A DNA stretch of 64,000 bases from Legionella rowbothamii (GCF_900639985.1 NZ_CAAAIM010000009.1:91026-155025), one strand, 5' to 3'; positions 9,101 to 17,055 are shown, counted from the stretch's first letter. Program-made: numbers and translations. Notes: generated by a model from the sequence alone, not told the origin.

Positions 9101-10911
9101 GATAAATTATTGGCAATCCATTGCTTCATCCATAAGATCAAACTACTCTTTTCATGCGTTTTAGAAAAGCTTGGGGTCTGGTTAGCAGTATGTTCTTTCT
9201 GATGTACTTGCCGTTGCCATTGTGCAAACACTTGCAGTTCATTGGCTAGAAATGCCTGTTTGCATTCACCACGTTGTACTTTTCCGCTTGATGTTCGGGG
9301 TAATGACGATTGTTTTATCAATACAATTTGGCTAGGCAATATGGGTAATTCTTGGGAGCAGGAGTCAAGTATGGAGGAAAAAATTTCATCGAAATTTTTA
9401 GCACTACGATGAACTTCTTGAATCAAGATTAATTCGGGTTCATCATGTTCCTTCGCAATGACAAAAGCAGCTCCTCCATGCTTCATCAACATGGGATGAC
9501 TGCTTTCAATACAGTGTTCGATATCTTGGGGATATAGGTTTTGTCCACGAATAATAATTAAATCTTTCAGGCGACCTGTAACAAAAAGCTCACCCTGCTT
9601 ATCTAAAAACCCTAAGTCCCCAGTTCGTAAAAAAGGCGCTCCATCAGAATCTAATTTTAAATGAAAGAGTTCTTGATTTAATTCGGGTTTGTTCCAATAT
9701 CCTTGAGTAACACTGTTGCCTCTAACAACAATTTCTCCAATTTTATTCGCAGGCAAAATGTCCAAACTGGACGGGTCAATAATCCTTAAATCATAGCTGG
9801 AATGTGGTGTACCACAACTAACTAAACGAACAGATTCCTCATCACCATAAATTGGCTTGATGGTATTATTCTGTAATGCTTGTTTTTCGACGTGCATAAC
9901 TGTTGTTTCTGAACCCGCTTTTTTGGTGGCGATCATTAATGTTGTTTCAGCCATACCATATGCCGGATGCAAAGACTCCGCCCTAAAACCACATTCTTTA
10001 AAGGCAGCGCTGAATCGTTCTAAATTACATGCATTGACTGGTTCAGAACCATTAATCGCAAAAAGCCACTGACTCAAATCCAATTCTTTTTTTTCACTGT
10101 CAGTAATCGCCCTGGCGCATAGTTCATAAGCAAAATCAGGGGCTGCTGTACTTTCAGCGTGAAAATCACTGATTGCTTTTAACCACTTAAATGGGTTTTT
10201 TAAAAAATCTGTTGGTGACATGAACACCAAATGGAGATTATAAGCTAAAGGAAAAAGCGTACAGCCAATCATGCCCATATCATGAAAAGGAGGAATCCAT
10301 GAACATACAGTATTCACTCGGCCTTCATGTTTACTATTGATGACCTGCAAGTTCGCAATGATATTCCCATGGCTGACCATCACCCCTTTGGGATTTCCGG
10401 TGGATCCCGATGTATATTGTAGGAACGCTAAATCCTCACTTGATATCAGTGGAAAATTAGCTAAAGAAGGAGATATGTCCTCTTGTTCTTCGAGAACTAA
10501 AACCTGTGCTCTACTGTATTCATTAAGGTTCGTGCGATGCAGTACCACAGATGTTGTAATAATCACTTGGACGCAGGCATCTTCAATAATCGATAATAAT
10601 CTAATATTGTGCCGGTTGTTTGTCGGAGGATACGCTGGAACGGCAATAATTCCCGCAAGTAAACATCCTATAAAAGAAACGATATAATCTAAGCTTGGAT
10701 TCAATAAAATAATTGCCCGTGACCCAGGTTCTACTAGAGTTAAAAGCCGACGTGCGACATGTTCCGCTTCTTCCAACAATGCTTTATTGGTTAAAATAAT
10801 GCTTTCTTTCTGATTAAGGAAGGTTAAACATGTTTTATCCGGCGAATAATAAGCATTCTTTCTCAGCAAGTCGATGATAGTAGATATTTTTTTATCTTCT
10901 TTACAACGCAT
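3142..10911 (-). CDS. FAAL-PKS hybrid with terminal condensation domain
   Basis: This is a 2589-residue multifunctional synthase. Domains in order, rough residues: fatty acyl-AMP ligase (1-570; AMP motif YTSGSTGNPKG near 165-180); ACP1 (GMDSV, Ser near 620); ketosynthase (680-1100; TACSSS Cys near 842, ETHGTG and SNVGH His motifs); acyltransferase (GQGSQ, GHSVGEY Ser near 1287, and HAFH near 1388, the usual malonyl-CoA signature); a structural then catalytic ketoreductase (GGMGGLG near 1800, YSAAN near 1945); ACP2 (GMDSI near 2110); and a condensation/acyltransferase domain with an intact HHVIADG near 2300. There is no DH, ER or thioesterase. Predicted chemistry: a free fatty acid is adenylated, loaded, extended once, reduced to a beta-hydroxyacyl chain, and passed by the last domain to an unknown amine or alcohol. 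First gene of its operon. Confidence 0.93.
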   Translation of the reverse strand: MRCKEDKKISTIIDLLRKNAYYSPDKTCLTFLNQKESIILTNKALLEEAEHVARRLLTLVEPGSRAIILLNPSLDYIVSFIGCLLAGIIAVPAYPPTNNRHNIRLLSIIEDACVQVIITTSVVLHRTNLNEYSRAQVLVLEEQEDISPSLANFPLISSEDLAFLQYTSGSTGNPKGVMVSHGNIIANLQVINSKHEGRVNTVCSWIPPFHDMGMIGCTLFPLAYNLHLVFMSPTDFLKNPFKWLKAISDFHAESTAAPDFAYELCARAITDSEKKELDLSQWLFAINGSEPVNACNLERFSAAFKECGFRAESLHPAYGMAETTLMIATKKAGSETTVMHVEKQALQNNTIKPIYGDEESVRLVSCGTPHSSYDLRIIDPSSLDILPANKIGEIVVRGNSVTQGYWNKPELNQELFHLKLDSDGAPFLRTGDLGFLDKQGELFVTGRLKDLIIIRGQNLYPQDIEHCIESSHPMLMKHGGAAFVIAKEHDEPELILIQEVHRSAKNFDEIFSSILDSCSQELPILPSQIVLIKQSSLPRTSSGKVQRGECKQAFLANELQVFAQWQRQVHQKEHTANQTPSFSKTHEKSSLILWMKQWIANNLSIQLEQVDVHKNFSYYGMDSVTAVQFSAALGQLIDRNINPSFLWSYTTINSLVNYLLPHQNAFSATNQHHAKPKHFEPIAIIGMGCRFPGSSNSPQEFWELLQKAKDGITKVPANRWDYELYADRLSPYGGFVDNIEQFDASLFNVNVQEAISMDPQHRFLLEVTWEALEHAGISPLSLNNSPTAVFIGIASNDYGHLDNKTTEKNISSYYGLGNAHSAAAGRLAYFLGTKGEASAIDTACSSSLVAVFKACQDLQDGHCDMAIAGGVNNILDPSLSLSFSNAGMLSRKGRCQVFDAQADGYVRSEGCGILILKRLADAQQDGDNILAVIRSAVVNSDGHSNGITAPNPEAQKELLQCALDLAQLSPNELDYIETHGTGTSLGDPIEFNAIKEVFATGTRAKPLFLGAVKSNVGHLEAAAGMAGLIKTILMIQNKKIPANLHFQHLNPLIDLNSIPAQIPTRLLDWEPPQKHIIRQAGISSFGFTGTNAHLILSEPLPIYDKHCDMIRPVHLFTLSGHSAEALEAQRSAFLKYIPHHPSLSLSQLCHTTNLSRGDLPYRLAVCPKSMDDLRHQLEHWQPLSVPSTNSNNKVVFLFTGQGSQYTQMGLEFYESHPVFKETVDYCCSLLDPELEFPLLEVMFHPERQDLLNQTQYTQLSLFVLEYALAKLWLSLGVQPAAVMGHSVGEYVAAIVAQVMTLEQGIKLITARAKLTQLQQPGAMLVLYTSSSIAESLIAEIKQASPQFVLCIAAINTVNQVVLSGNPNGIAAVINYCKQHSINTVKLPVSHAFHSQLLLPMVAEFGAVAEQIKYSPPSIMYVSNRTGGPLTQINGAYWVEHLLKTVQFSLGVHTLIKEEFDIFIEIGPNPVLLSFVAAHYPQPDKILCLSSMQKNKENWEHLANSLCALYLQGYTINWRSFDKPFGITHCPQYLPSYRFQHQPYWLKDMLHHEKNTLERLVNHSLYELKWKKIANLNPEKRYLPGTHLVFIHPDAKSIQLAHHLVSDINHLLLIQPGQEYQETDSAIIINPMDLEHFHKLWKRIPQVECIIYLWGLPNQTDVTLDIPDEVYSNICRACSGLLHLTQTMIQNRQFSDLYVITQGASSFFEDTIPLGAPLIGMGKTLTTEYPQLSYQHVDFDPDIPVLDIAEQFLSIDFEHLNNNFCAVSFENIFESCLTPAPMSESSASFSPSEQQGAYLITGGMGGLGLSVCQWLLSHRIKNIVLLGRSPLSNELKSTLQELNHGLDKTAVHYMETDISVMEQLSATLHTVQSTIAPIQAIFHLAGILQDGIWSNLNWGSFDRVFQSKVLGTLNLHQQTVHLNLKLDYFVMFSSISSLIGTAGQANYSAANAFLDALAYFRKQLGLPALSINFGPWQQMGMTKDTHQGLSHYGIQYINEKQGLFSLQKILPAAGPQLVLLPNHINKEHLKYCSPYQRTLLVELMQEHEEEEQRALSHNRPPQKNLLIHQLNNKSPQERGGVLTHFLETTIRKLLRLPNHSEFILDKTLTELGMDSILANELLFTLKRELCLDSLSAQTLLFESRTIENIAHFLNDEIKHNELDEDEAHVSSFNQCFPLVPHQAEMMQYINSYPFSAAYNLPVFIQISGIWDTEHIQKAIQQIIDNNEMLRASILTVYDQYFHFIQEQVNFTANCFSITEAQLHDHLLATYRKQINLDSPPLFNCDLYFVDNQKTVIALVFHHVIADGASIYAFIEDFFEVLQLGTYPEKKREPFSKYVSWLLKEVYPKINSELKIFWQNKLNTYNDRHLFYPDFQSNQFARSDFPLQGAKVGFVLTKTELALLEHYTAKNKITVASLLQAVVHRAFYDITGKQDTALIVFSNARNNSFWVNTIGQVAQHPTVRCQNIHEKPLNEMAELIMNELAEMEFYQFMPSFKLKDFNLQVPKISFDYQSINLEELMCNGKVVEFLSVSSNSIDLWGSDPRHLAFKLNRQKNHGLEFALKYRLDCYTKEQAQIILEQCRNIIYGIIT

Positions 10912-11122
10912 ATATCATTCTCTTTAAAAAGTACAGCTATTTCACAGTTTAGTAGAAATATGAGCAACGTTGCAAAAAAGGAAACTGGTTTATAATTTAG
11001 TCTCCTCACTTTATTACCAGATTATTCCGATGCGTTTGTCTAAACCTATAGTTGATGCCGTATTTACAATACCAATGAACACATTACATTATCACTTCTT
11101 CATGAGAATTAAGTTATTTTGA

Positions 11123-11245
11123 TTAGCTAAGTATAGAAAAGTTAATTTTTTTCAACACAGCTGCGAGAAATCCAAAGTAACGAATGAGTTGAAAGCATTT
11201 TTCAGTCAAGTGCTGAAGCAATCTGGTAATAAATTCAAAAGGAGG
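11123..11245 (-). pseudogene. IS91-type transposase C-terminal remnant
   Basis: The roughly 500 bases between the PKS start and tesA contain no intact gene. On the minus strand one frame reads PPFEFITRLLQHLTEKCF then QLIRYFGFLAA, which resembles the C-terminal part of IS91/IS1294-family (Y2) transposases, where FIRR-HVLP-KGF-RIRHYGFLANR is typical. No upstream part of such a transposase is present. The rest of the gap (10912-11122) should hold the PKS promoter, but I cannot pick convincing -35 and -10 boxes. Call based on pattern recognition only. Confidence 0.4.
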
Positions 11246-11414
11246 AAGCTCGGTGTATGGAGTTTTTTTGCGCTATGATTGAGGAATTGAGAAAGGAGCG
11301 AGGTTCTCTTGTCATGTTTCAGACGAGAATTGGCAATGGCAGGGAGGCAAAAGTTTTTTATTCTTTTGCAACGGCCCCCTTGAAACTCTACCTTAAATAA
11401 TAATGGTTTTTTAA

Positions 11415-11444
11415 TGCTTAAAACCCATTAATGGGTTTTAAGCA
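11415..11444. terminator. Perfect stem-loop at the tesA stop
   Basis: A 14-base perfect inverted repeat (TGCTTAAAACCCAT and its complement) has a two-base loop and covers the stop codon of tesA. Neither side has a clear T-run, so as an intrinsic terminator it is imperfect. Position and symmetry fit a 3'-end stabiliser or weak terminator for the minus-strand tesA transcript. Confidence 0.45.
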
Positions 11445-12036
11445 AGATAGACAGCTTGTTCCATATATTGGCACTAATTGACGATTGGGCTTGTTGATTC
11501 GGATGAAGAGCATCCTCCTGAAATAGCTCGGGATTTTCATCAATTCCTTCTAGTAGATTAGGCAATAAAAGAACTTTTTCTTGTTCTGCCAATTTAGGAT
11601 AAATTGCTGTGAAACCTTGGGTATAAGTAGGCCCTAAGTTCTCAGGAATGCGGATTCCTACTAATAAAATTTGTGATCCGGATTTTTTTCCGAGGCGGAT
11701 CATTTGACTTAAATTATTTTCAATCACTTGAATAGGTAATCCTTGTAATCCATCGTTTGCTCCCAATTCAATGATTAGAATCCCTGGTTGATATTTTGCT
11801 AATAATTCAGGTAAACGGCTTAGCCCTCCGTTGCTAGTCTCACCACTAATGCTCGCATTAATTAAATGGTAACCCGGGTATTTTTTATGTAAGTTCTCTT
11901 TTATTAACGCACTCCAACTTTTATTTTCTTCAACTCCATAACTTGCACTCAAACTATCTCCTATAATTAAAATATTATTGGTTGCTGTTGCAATTGATGA
12001 ACAGAGTATGAGTAGAGAAAATATGATTGATTTCAT
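11428..12036 (-). CDS. tesA: Periplasmic GDSL acyl-CoA thioesterase/lysophospholipase
   Basis: This is a TesA-like SGNH hydrolase of 202 residues that hydrolyses acyl thioesters and lysophospholipids in the periplasm. A cleavable signal peptide (MKSIIFSLLILCSSIATA) is followed by block I GDSLSASYGV (nucleophile Ser), the block II Gly in ISGETSNGG, block III GAND, and block V DALHPNQ carrying Asp and His. All catalytic elements are present and length matches E. coli TesA. A ribosome site (GAGGGT) precedes the ATG. It is divergent from ybbA with slightly overlapping 5' ends, an arrangement like the tesA/ybbA pair of E. coli, which supports both identifications. Confidence 0.92.
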   Translation of the reverse strand: MKSIIFSLLILCSSIATATNNILIIGDSLSASYGVEENKSWSALIKENLHKKYPGYHLINASISGETSNGGLSRLPELLAKYQPGILIIELGANDGLQGLPIQVIENNLSQMIRLGKKSGSQILLVGIRIPENLGPTYTQGFTAIYPKLAEQEKVLLLPNLLEGIDENPELFQEDALHPNQQAQSSISANIWNKLSILLKTH

Positions 12037-12712
12037 TGATAGACCCTCAGTTATTGTTGCAAAAAATGTAGGAAAGCAGGTTTTTGTTCATTCGAAAACG
12101 TTAACTATCTTGAATAATGTTAGCTTAAAAATTCATGCGGGAGAAACCATCGCGATATGTGGGCCTTCAGGTGTAGGTAAATCAACTCTGTTGGCATTAT
12201 TAGCAGGCCTGGACAATCCCTCCAGCGGGAAAATATATCTATCAGGATATGACTTGGCTGCTCTTGGCGAGCGCGAGAAGTCCAAATTACGATCGGAAGA
12301 GATTAGCTTTATTTTTCAGAGCTTTTATTTATTACCGATGCTAAATGCTATTGAAAATGTCACTCTTCCTTTAGAGATCCAAGGTATCAAACGACCAGAA
12401 GTAATGGCAAAGCACATTTTAGAACAGGTAGGTTTGAGTGATCGAGTGCATCACTATCCTAACCAATTATCGGGAGGTGAACAACAAAGAGTAGCAATAG
12501 CACGAGCTTATGTAACTCAGCCTAAAATTCTTTTTGCAGATGAAATTACAGCTAATTTAGATGAAAAAAACGGTTTTTTAATCAGTGATTTAGTGTTCAA
12601 ATTAAATCAAGAGTTTAAGACCACTCTCATTATTGTAACTCATGATGCTAAATTGGCTGGCCGCTGCCAACGAAAATTTACTATTGTTAATGGATGCTTA
12701 CATGAGTATTAA
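12023..12712 (+). CDS. ybbA: ABC transporter ATPase YbbA
   Basis: This is the ATP-binding subunit of a LolD/MacB-type ABC system partnered with the YbbP permease. Walker A is GPSGVGKST, followed by the Q-loop FIFQSFYLLP, the signature LSGGEQQRVAIARA, Walker B ILFADEIT and the switch His in IIVTHD. All are intact. The family does not import solutes; it is thought to act on lipids or membrane-bound substrates at the inner membrane. I chose the ATG at 12023 (weak GTAGAGAAA upstream); ATGs at 12008 and 11978 are possible. Any of these overlaps the 5' end of the divergent tesA. The end overlaps ybbP by 11 bases. Confidence 0.9.
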   Translation: MIDFIDRPSVIVAKNVGKQVFVHSKTLTILNNVSLKIHAGETIAICGPSGVGKSTLLALLAGLDNPSSGKIYLSGYDLAALGEREKSKLRSEEISFIFQSFYLLPMLNAIENVTLPLEIQGIKRPEVMAKHILEQVGLSDRVHHYPNQLSGGEQQRVAIARAYVTQPKILFADEITANLDEKNGFLISDLVFKLNQEFKTTLIIVTHDAKLAGRCQRKFTIVNGCLHEY

Positions 12713-15215
12713 CCAATTAGTTTATTTTGCAAGTTTGTTGTTTTTTCGTAATTGGCGTAAAGGTGGATTAAGTGCCATTTTCTTATTAATGATAATGGTC
12801 GTTACTCTGTTATCTAGTATTTCCTGGTATTCTGAAGGAATGCAAACTGGAATTAATACCAAAGCAGCTGAATTATTCGGCGGCGATTTGATTTTAAAAA
12901 GCCCTCGTCCATTGCCCCAACTTTGGCAACAACAAGCAACTAAAATGAATTTGGCTACGGCAAATGTAGTTTATACTAATACCATTGCAGCGAGTAAAAC
13001 GCCTGATACTCATTTCGCCAACATCCAGATAAAAGCAGTAAGCTCCAATTATCCTTTATACGGAAAAATAAGAAGCAGTGACAAGACCGATCCAAAAACA
13101 ATACAAAGTAGCAACGTTCTTCCTAAAAGAGGTTCAGTCTGGTTAGAACCTAGGGCCGCTGAGCAATTGCATGTTCATCCGGGAAATACCATTGAAATAG
13201 GGACTAAGAATTTTATATTTGAGCGTTATTTGTATGCAACCCCCGACGGACAATCTGAGCAATTTAAAATCGCTCCTACGGTTTTGATGTCATTAGAGGA
13301 TTTATCCCAAGCGAATATTCTTGGGCCCAGAAGCAAAGCGGACTATTTAGTTCTTATTGGTGGTCAAATAGAGCCTTATGTTGCATGGGTTAAGCCCTTG
13401 CTGCAAACTGGCCAGAGTGCGGTTTCTGCTTTAGATGGAAGACTTGAATTGAAAACAGGTTTTTCTCAGATTATGAGTTATTTAAAAATCTCTATTTTTC
13501 TCATTCTATTATTAACAGCTAGTGTAATTAACGTAGGCTTAAAAGAATATAATCGCAAAAATGATGTATCAGTTGGACTATTGCGGTGTTTAGGCATGAC
13601 ACAGCTCCAAGTTCTTTTTCTCTTAGTGGTGCAATTTCTGATATTAATTTTTCTTGCTGGGCTAATCGCATTGCCCTTGGGATTTGCAATTCATTCGGTA
13701 TGGCATTCCTTTTTAGAATCTATCTTACCCGGAATTCTTTCCAGTGATTCTGGGCCTATTGAGTGGAGTTCGGGAGTAAAATCTCTACTTTTTTGTGCCT
13801 TATTTCTGTTTGTTTTTGGGTTTCAACATTGGCTAGGTTTAAGTCAGGTTTCTCCATTACACGTGTTACGACGTCAACCTTTCAAAAAGAGTTCTTTTCA
13901 TTGGTTATTTGTTTTTGTTAAAGGAATAATACTTTTCGCATTACTTTATGCATACTTACAGGATACACGGCTACTTTTATTTGGACTTTTGTTTTTGTGT
14001 CTAATTGTAATAATAACAAAAACCCTGTGCTTTGCTTCAGGTGCTTTTTTACGAAAAATTGCTCATAAATTACCTGTTGTCTTAAATATAGCTGCTCTTA
14101 ATATTGCACGATATATGCCCCAGAGCTATATACAAATTATTGTTTTCACTCTTATTTCTTTTGCCGCCTGTTTTAGCTACCTGCTTTATGACAGTTTGCT
14201 TAATAGCTGGCAAAAGCAAATTCGTCCTAATACGGCTAACTATTTTATTTTCAATATTGCCCCTGAAAATATAAATCCGTTAAAACAATTCCTCACTCTC
14301 CATAAATTGCATGTGGTGCATGAGTATCCCATTTTGCGTGGTAGATTAACCATGTTAAATGGAACTCCCCTGAAAAAAAATGAAAGGGGAGAGCACATTC
14401 ATAATAATGCCTTAACTCGTGAATTAAATATAACGGCCAGCAATCAATTACCTTTAGATAACCAAATAATCTCCGGAACATGGTGGTCTAGTGCGAAAAA
14501 TAACGCGTATCAGGCTTCCATAGAAGAAGGCTTGGCAAAGAATTTTGGAATTAAGGTAGGTGACAAACTGTCGTTGCATATTGCCGAACAACAACTTTCT
14601 GTGCCTGTTACCAGCATACGAAAAGTTGCATGGGCGAATCAACAGCCTAATTTCTACATTATTGTGCCTCAATCGGTTATGGAACATATTCCTATTAGTT
14701 ATTTGGTAGGCGTTCGTTTACTTACATCCCAGGAAACCGATTTGGATTTACTGCGCCAAACATTTCCTTCGTTTTCAGTTTTATCGATTGCTATGCTTAT
14801 TGAGCAAGCAAAACACTTTTTTCAACAATTATCTATCTTAACTGCCTGGATTTTCCTCTTCGTGCTTTTTGTTGGGATCGTTTCACAAAACATGGTGTTA
14901 TGGACTACCCGGAAGGAGCGAGAAACAGAAACGGCTATGCTCAAAGTGTTTGGGATAAAGAATTCTCGTTTAATGGGAATCTGGCTATGTGAATATGGCT
15001 TTTATGCGGTGTTTTCTAGTTTTATCGGCATTATTCTCGCTTATTTATTACAAAAAATGCTCTTGGAGACGTATCTGAATGTTACTCCGATTGTTTACCC
15101 CAGTACTATAGTAATTATTATTTTGCTTAATATTTCGATTATTTTGCTGTCGACTTTTATTAATGTAAAAAAAAATATGGATCACTCCCCATTATGTTTT
15201 ATTACCCAAAACTAG
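12702..15215 (+). CDS. ybbP: ABC transporter permease YbbP (FtsX family)
   Basis: This is a large inner-membrane permease of about 837 residues, partner of YbbA. It has an N-terminal membrane segment (about residues 15-40), a long periplasmic domain, a first FtsX-type bundle (near 260-400), a central hydrophobic pair, a second periplasmic domain and a C-terminal FtsX bundle (about 720-830, including ETETAMLKVFGI). This duplicated layout is typical of the YbbP/YsaP group. The start was taken at the ATG inside the ybbA end (11-base overlap); an in-frame ATG at 12690 is an alternative. Co-transcription with ybbA is almost certain. The physiological substrate of this family is not established. 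Confidence 0.88.
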   Translation: MSINQLVYFASLLFFRNWRKGGLSAIFLLMIMVVTLLSSISWYSEGMQTGINTKAAELFGGDLILKSPRPLPQLWQQQATKMNLATANVVYTNTIAASKTPDTHFANIQIKAVSSNYPLYGKIRSSDKTDPKTIQSSNVLPKRGSVWLEPRAAEQLHVHPGNTIEIGTKNFIFERYLYATPDGQSEQFKIAPTVLMSLEDLSQANILGPRSKADYLVLIGGQIEPYVAWVKPLLQTGQSAVSALDGRLELKTGFSQIMSYLKISIFLILLLTASVINVGLKEYNRKNDVSVGLLRCLGMTQLQVLFLLVVQFLILIFLAGLIALPLGFAIHSVWHSFLESILPGILSSDSGPIEWSSGVKSLLFCALFLFVFGFQHWLGLSQVSPLHVLRRQPFKKSSFHWLFVFVKGIILFALLYAYLQDTRLLLFGLLFLCLIVIITKTLCFASGAFLRKIAHKLPVVLNIAALNIARYMPQSYIQIIVFTLISFAACFSYLLYDSLLNSWQKQIRPNTANYFIFNIAPENINPLKQFLTLHKLHVVHEYPILRGRLTMLNGTPLKKNERGEHIHNNALTRELNITASNQLPLDNQIISGTWWSSAKNNAYQASIEEGLAKNFGIKVGDKLSLHIAEQQLSVPVTSIRKVAWANQQPNFYIIVPQSVMEHIPISYLVGVRLLTSQETDLDLLRQTFPSFSVLSIAMLIEQAKHFFQQLSILTAWIFLFVLFVGIVSQNMVLWTTRKERETETAMLKVFGIKNSRLMGIWLCEYGFYAVFSSFIGIILAYLLQKMLLETYLNVTPIVYPSTIVIIILLNISIILLSTFINVKKNMDHSPLCFITQN

Positions 15216-15272
15216 GTGTGGGAGCAAGGGCAAGGAAATGTAAAGAAGAAAGATTGTTTAAGGATATTTATT

Positions 15273-15785
15273 ATGAGTGTTCTGCTTTTTATTATCTTTA
15301 GTTATTTTATTGCTGTTTGTGTTGGTTGGGCTATTCATTTTTTTTTGCATTGCAAAATCTGGGGGATCGCAATATATAAGTATCATTTGTTTGCTCATCA
15401 TCGGCATAAGGAAATAGCGAATCACTGCGATTTAGATCGCTATAATATGATTGAGCACATTATTTGGCTGTCTATTATTCTTGCGCTGGAGTGTACGGCT
15501 TTTATGTTATTTTCTTTAATGTATTCGGTTATTTTTATAATAAGTACTTTGCTGTATGCAGTAGCTTTTTATTATATTCATGACAATGTGCATTTCAAAC
15601 ATTCCTTTTTAAATCAATATAAATGGTTTCGCCGTTTAAAAGCGCGTCATTTAATACATCATCGATATGGGGGTATTATTTATTTTAACAAAAAACTAAG
15701 GGATGAGTGCCCTAATATTTCTTTCGGTGGCCCCATCGGTGGGAAATTTATAGATAAATTATTTAATGCTGATTATAAAGAGTAG
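15273..15785 (+). CDS. Fatty acid hydroxylase/carotene hydroxylase-like membrane protein
   Basis: This is a predicted di-iron membrane oxygenase of the fatty acid hydroxylase/sterol desaturase superfamily, 170 residues. Histidine clusters sit in the expected pattern around hydrophobic spans: HLFAHHRHKE near residue 37, HDNVHFKH near 105, and HLIHHRY near 130. It is shorter than typical sterol desaturases and closer in size to CrtZ-type carotene hydroxylases. The ATG at 15273 has an AAGGAT ribosome site; a longer frame from a GTG at 15216 abuts the ybbP stop and lacks one. It is followed at 13 bases by a DoxX-like gene, then by a short-chain dehydrogenase, suggesting a small redox/lipid-modifying operon. 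Substrate unknown. Confidence 0.68.
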   Translation: MSVLLFIIFSYFIAVCVGWAIHFFLHCKIWGIAIYKYHLFAHHRHKEIANHCDLDRYNMIEHIIWLSIILALECTAFMLFSLMYSVIFIISTLLYAVAFYYIHDNVHFKHSFLNQYKWFRRLKARHLIHHRYGGIIYFNKKLRDECPNISFGGPIGGKFIDKLFNADYKE

Positions 15786-15798
15786 ATTAGGAGATTAA

Positions 15799-16194
15799 AT
15801 GATGTTTATCAATAATAAACTGTATCATTGTATTCGAATCGTAATAGGCCTTTTATTTTTGCTCTATGGAATTAACGATTTGTTTCATTTAAATATGTTG
15901 CCTAAATCCTCTACTTCATCACATGGGCAAAGTTTACTTTCCGCACTGAGTACCACAGGGTACCTTTTTATCTTTATGAAGATGGTTGAAATTTTTATGG
16001 GAGTATTTTTTTTATTTAATTACGCGATTCCTTTAATTGTTATATGCCTTTTAGTTCCTTTTGTGCTTAATTATGTTCTTTTTGCTGTTTTTTTAAATCC
16101 TCCTAGTATTCCTATGGCATTACTTGCTTTATTAGGTACAAGCTATTTTCTTTACTATTTTAAAGAGCGTTATAAGCCTTTGCTGAAAGGATAA
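15799..16194 (+). CDS. DoxX-like four-helix membrane protein
   Basis: This is a 131-residue integral membrane protein with four predicted hydrophobic helices (about 10-30, 50-75, 77-100, 105-122) and the N-terminal GLLFLLYGINDLFHL typical of DoxX/DoxD-like small membrane proteins. Those are linked in other bacteria to thiol or quinone redox systems, but no catalytic motif lets me assign a reaction here. It has a good ribosome site (AGGAGATTAA) and is the middle gene of a tightly spaced three-gene run. Function unassigned. Confidence 0.65.
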   Translation: MMFINNKLYHCIRIVIGLLFLLYGINDLFHLNMLPKSSTSSHGQSLLSALSTTGYLFIFMKMVEIFMGVFFLFNYAIPLIVICLLVPFVLNYVLFAVFLNPPSIPMALLALLGTSYFLYYFKERYKPLLKG

Positions 16195-16221
16195 AATAAC
16201 CTTAATTTAGGGATAATTTAC

Positions 16222-17055
16222 ATGAATATACTTATTACTGGTTGTTCTTCTGGAATTGGCTTTCAATTAGCTTTATCGATGGCTGAACAAGGACATACCG
16301 TATTTGCAACCGTATTGGAAGATGAGGAAAAAAAGAAGTTTACTCATCCCCATATATATCCCATATTACTTAATCTACTGAATAAGGAGTCGATTCTTAA
16401 GTGTGTAGATGAAGTGAACTATCTTAGTCATGGAAAAGTTGATGTATTAATTAATAATGCAGGAGTTGCAGTAGCAGGGGCTATTGAAGATGTAGCATAT
16501 GAAACTTTAGAATATCAATTTCAAATTAATGATTTTGGCTTGTGTGACCTTACACGTTTGATATTGCCGTTAATGCATGAAGCAAAAACAGGAACAATTA
16601 TTAACATTAGTTCTATGTTAAGTATTTGTGTTTTTCCCTACAGAGGTGTATATGCCGCATCTAAATATGCGCTTCGCGCTATAAATGATGCTTTACGCTT
16701 GGAGTTAAAAGCGATTAATAGCCCTATTCGTGTAGTTTTAATTGAATCAGGGCCTTTGCAAACGGAAATCAGAGAAAATGCAATAATGCTATCAAAAAAA
16801 TATCTGAATATTGAAGCCAGCCGTTATAAACAAGATTATGCTAAACTTTTAATTTCTGGAAGCAATCAAAAAGAAATGTTTTTTATTAAGCCACCAATAG
16901 CAATTGTTGGATTAATCGTAAAAATTATTAAATCAAGACGGCCAAGAGCACTTTACCGGTTCGGGATATTGCCTAAGGTACTTAATATTTTAAAAATGCT
17001 ACTGCCTATCAGTTTGTTTGACCAATTAATTTTATACATTTTAACTATTGAATAA
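16222..17055 (+). CDS. Short-chain dehydrogenase/reductase
   Basis: This is an NAD(P)-dependent oxidoreductase of the classical SDR family, 277 residues. The cofactor motif TGCSSGIG is at residues 6-13, NNAG lies near 78, the catalytic Ser is in NISSM, and YAASK provides Tyr and Lys. All catalytic residues are present. The long C-terminal tail with hydrophobic segments resembles membrane-associated retinol/sterol/sphingolipid SDRs rather than FabG. It ends the operon with the hydroxylase-like and DoxX-like genes, so a hydrophobic alcohol or ketone is a reasonable substrate guess. A distant link to the sphingoid-type operon at 34.5-39.6 kb (3-ketone reduction) is conceivable but unsupported by position. 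Confidence 0.88.
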   Translation: MNILITGCSSGIGFQLALSMAEQGHTVFATVLEDEEKKKFTHPHIYPILLNLLNKESILKCVDEVNYLSHGKVDVLINNAGVAVAGAIEDVAYETLEYQFQINDFGLCDLTRLILPLMHEAKTGTIINISSMLSICVFPYRGVYAASKYALRAINDALRLELKAINSPIRVVLIESGPLQTEIRENAIMLSKKYLNIEASRYKQDYAKLLISGSNQKEMFFIKPPIAIVGLIVKIIKSRRPRALYRFGILPKVLNILKMLLPISLFDQLILYILTIE

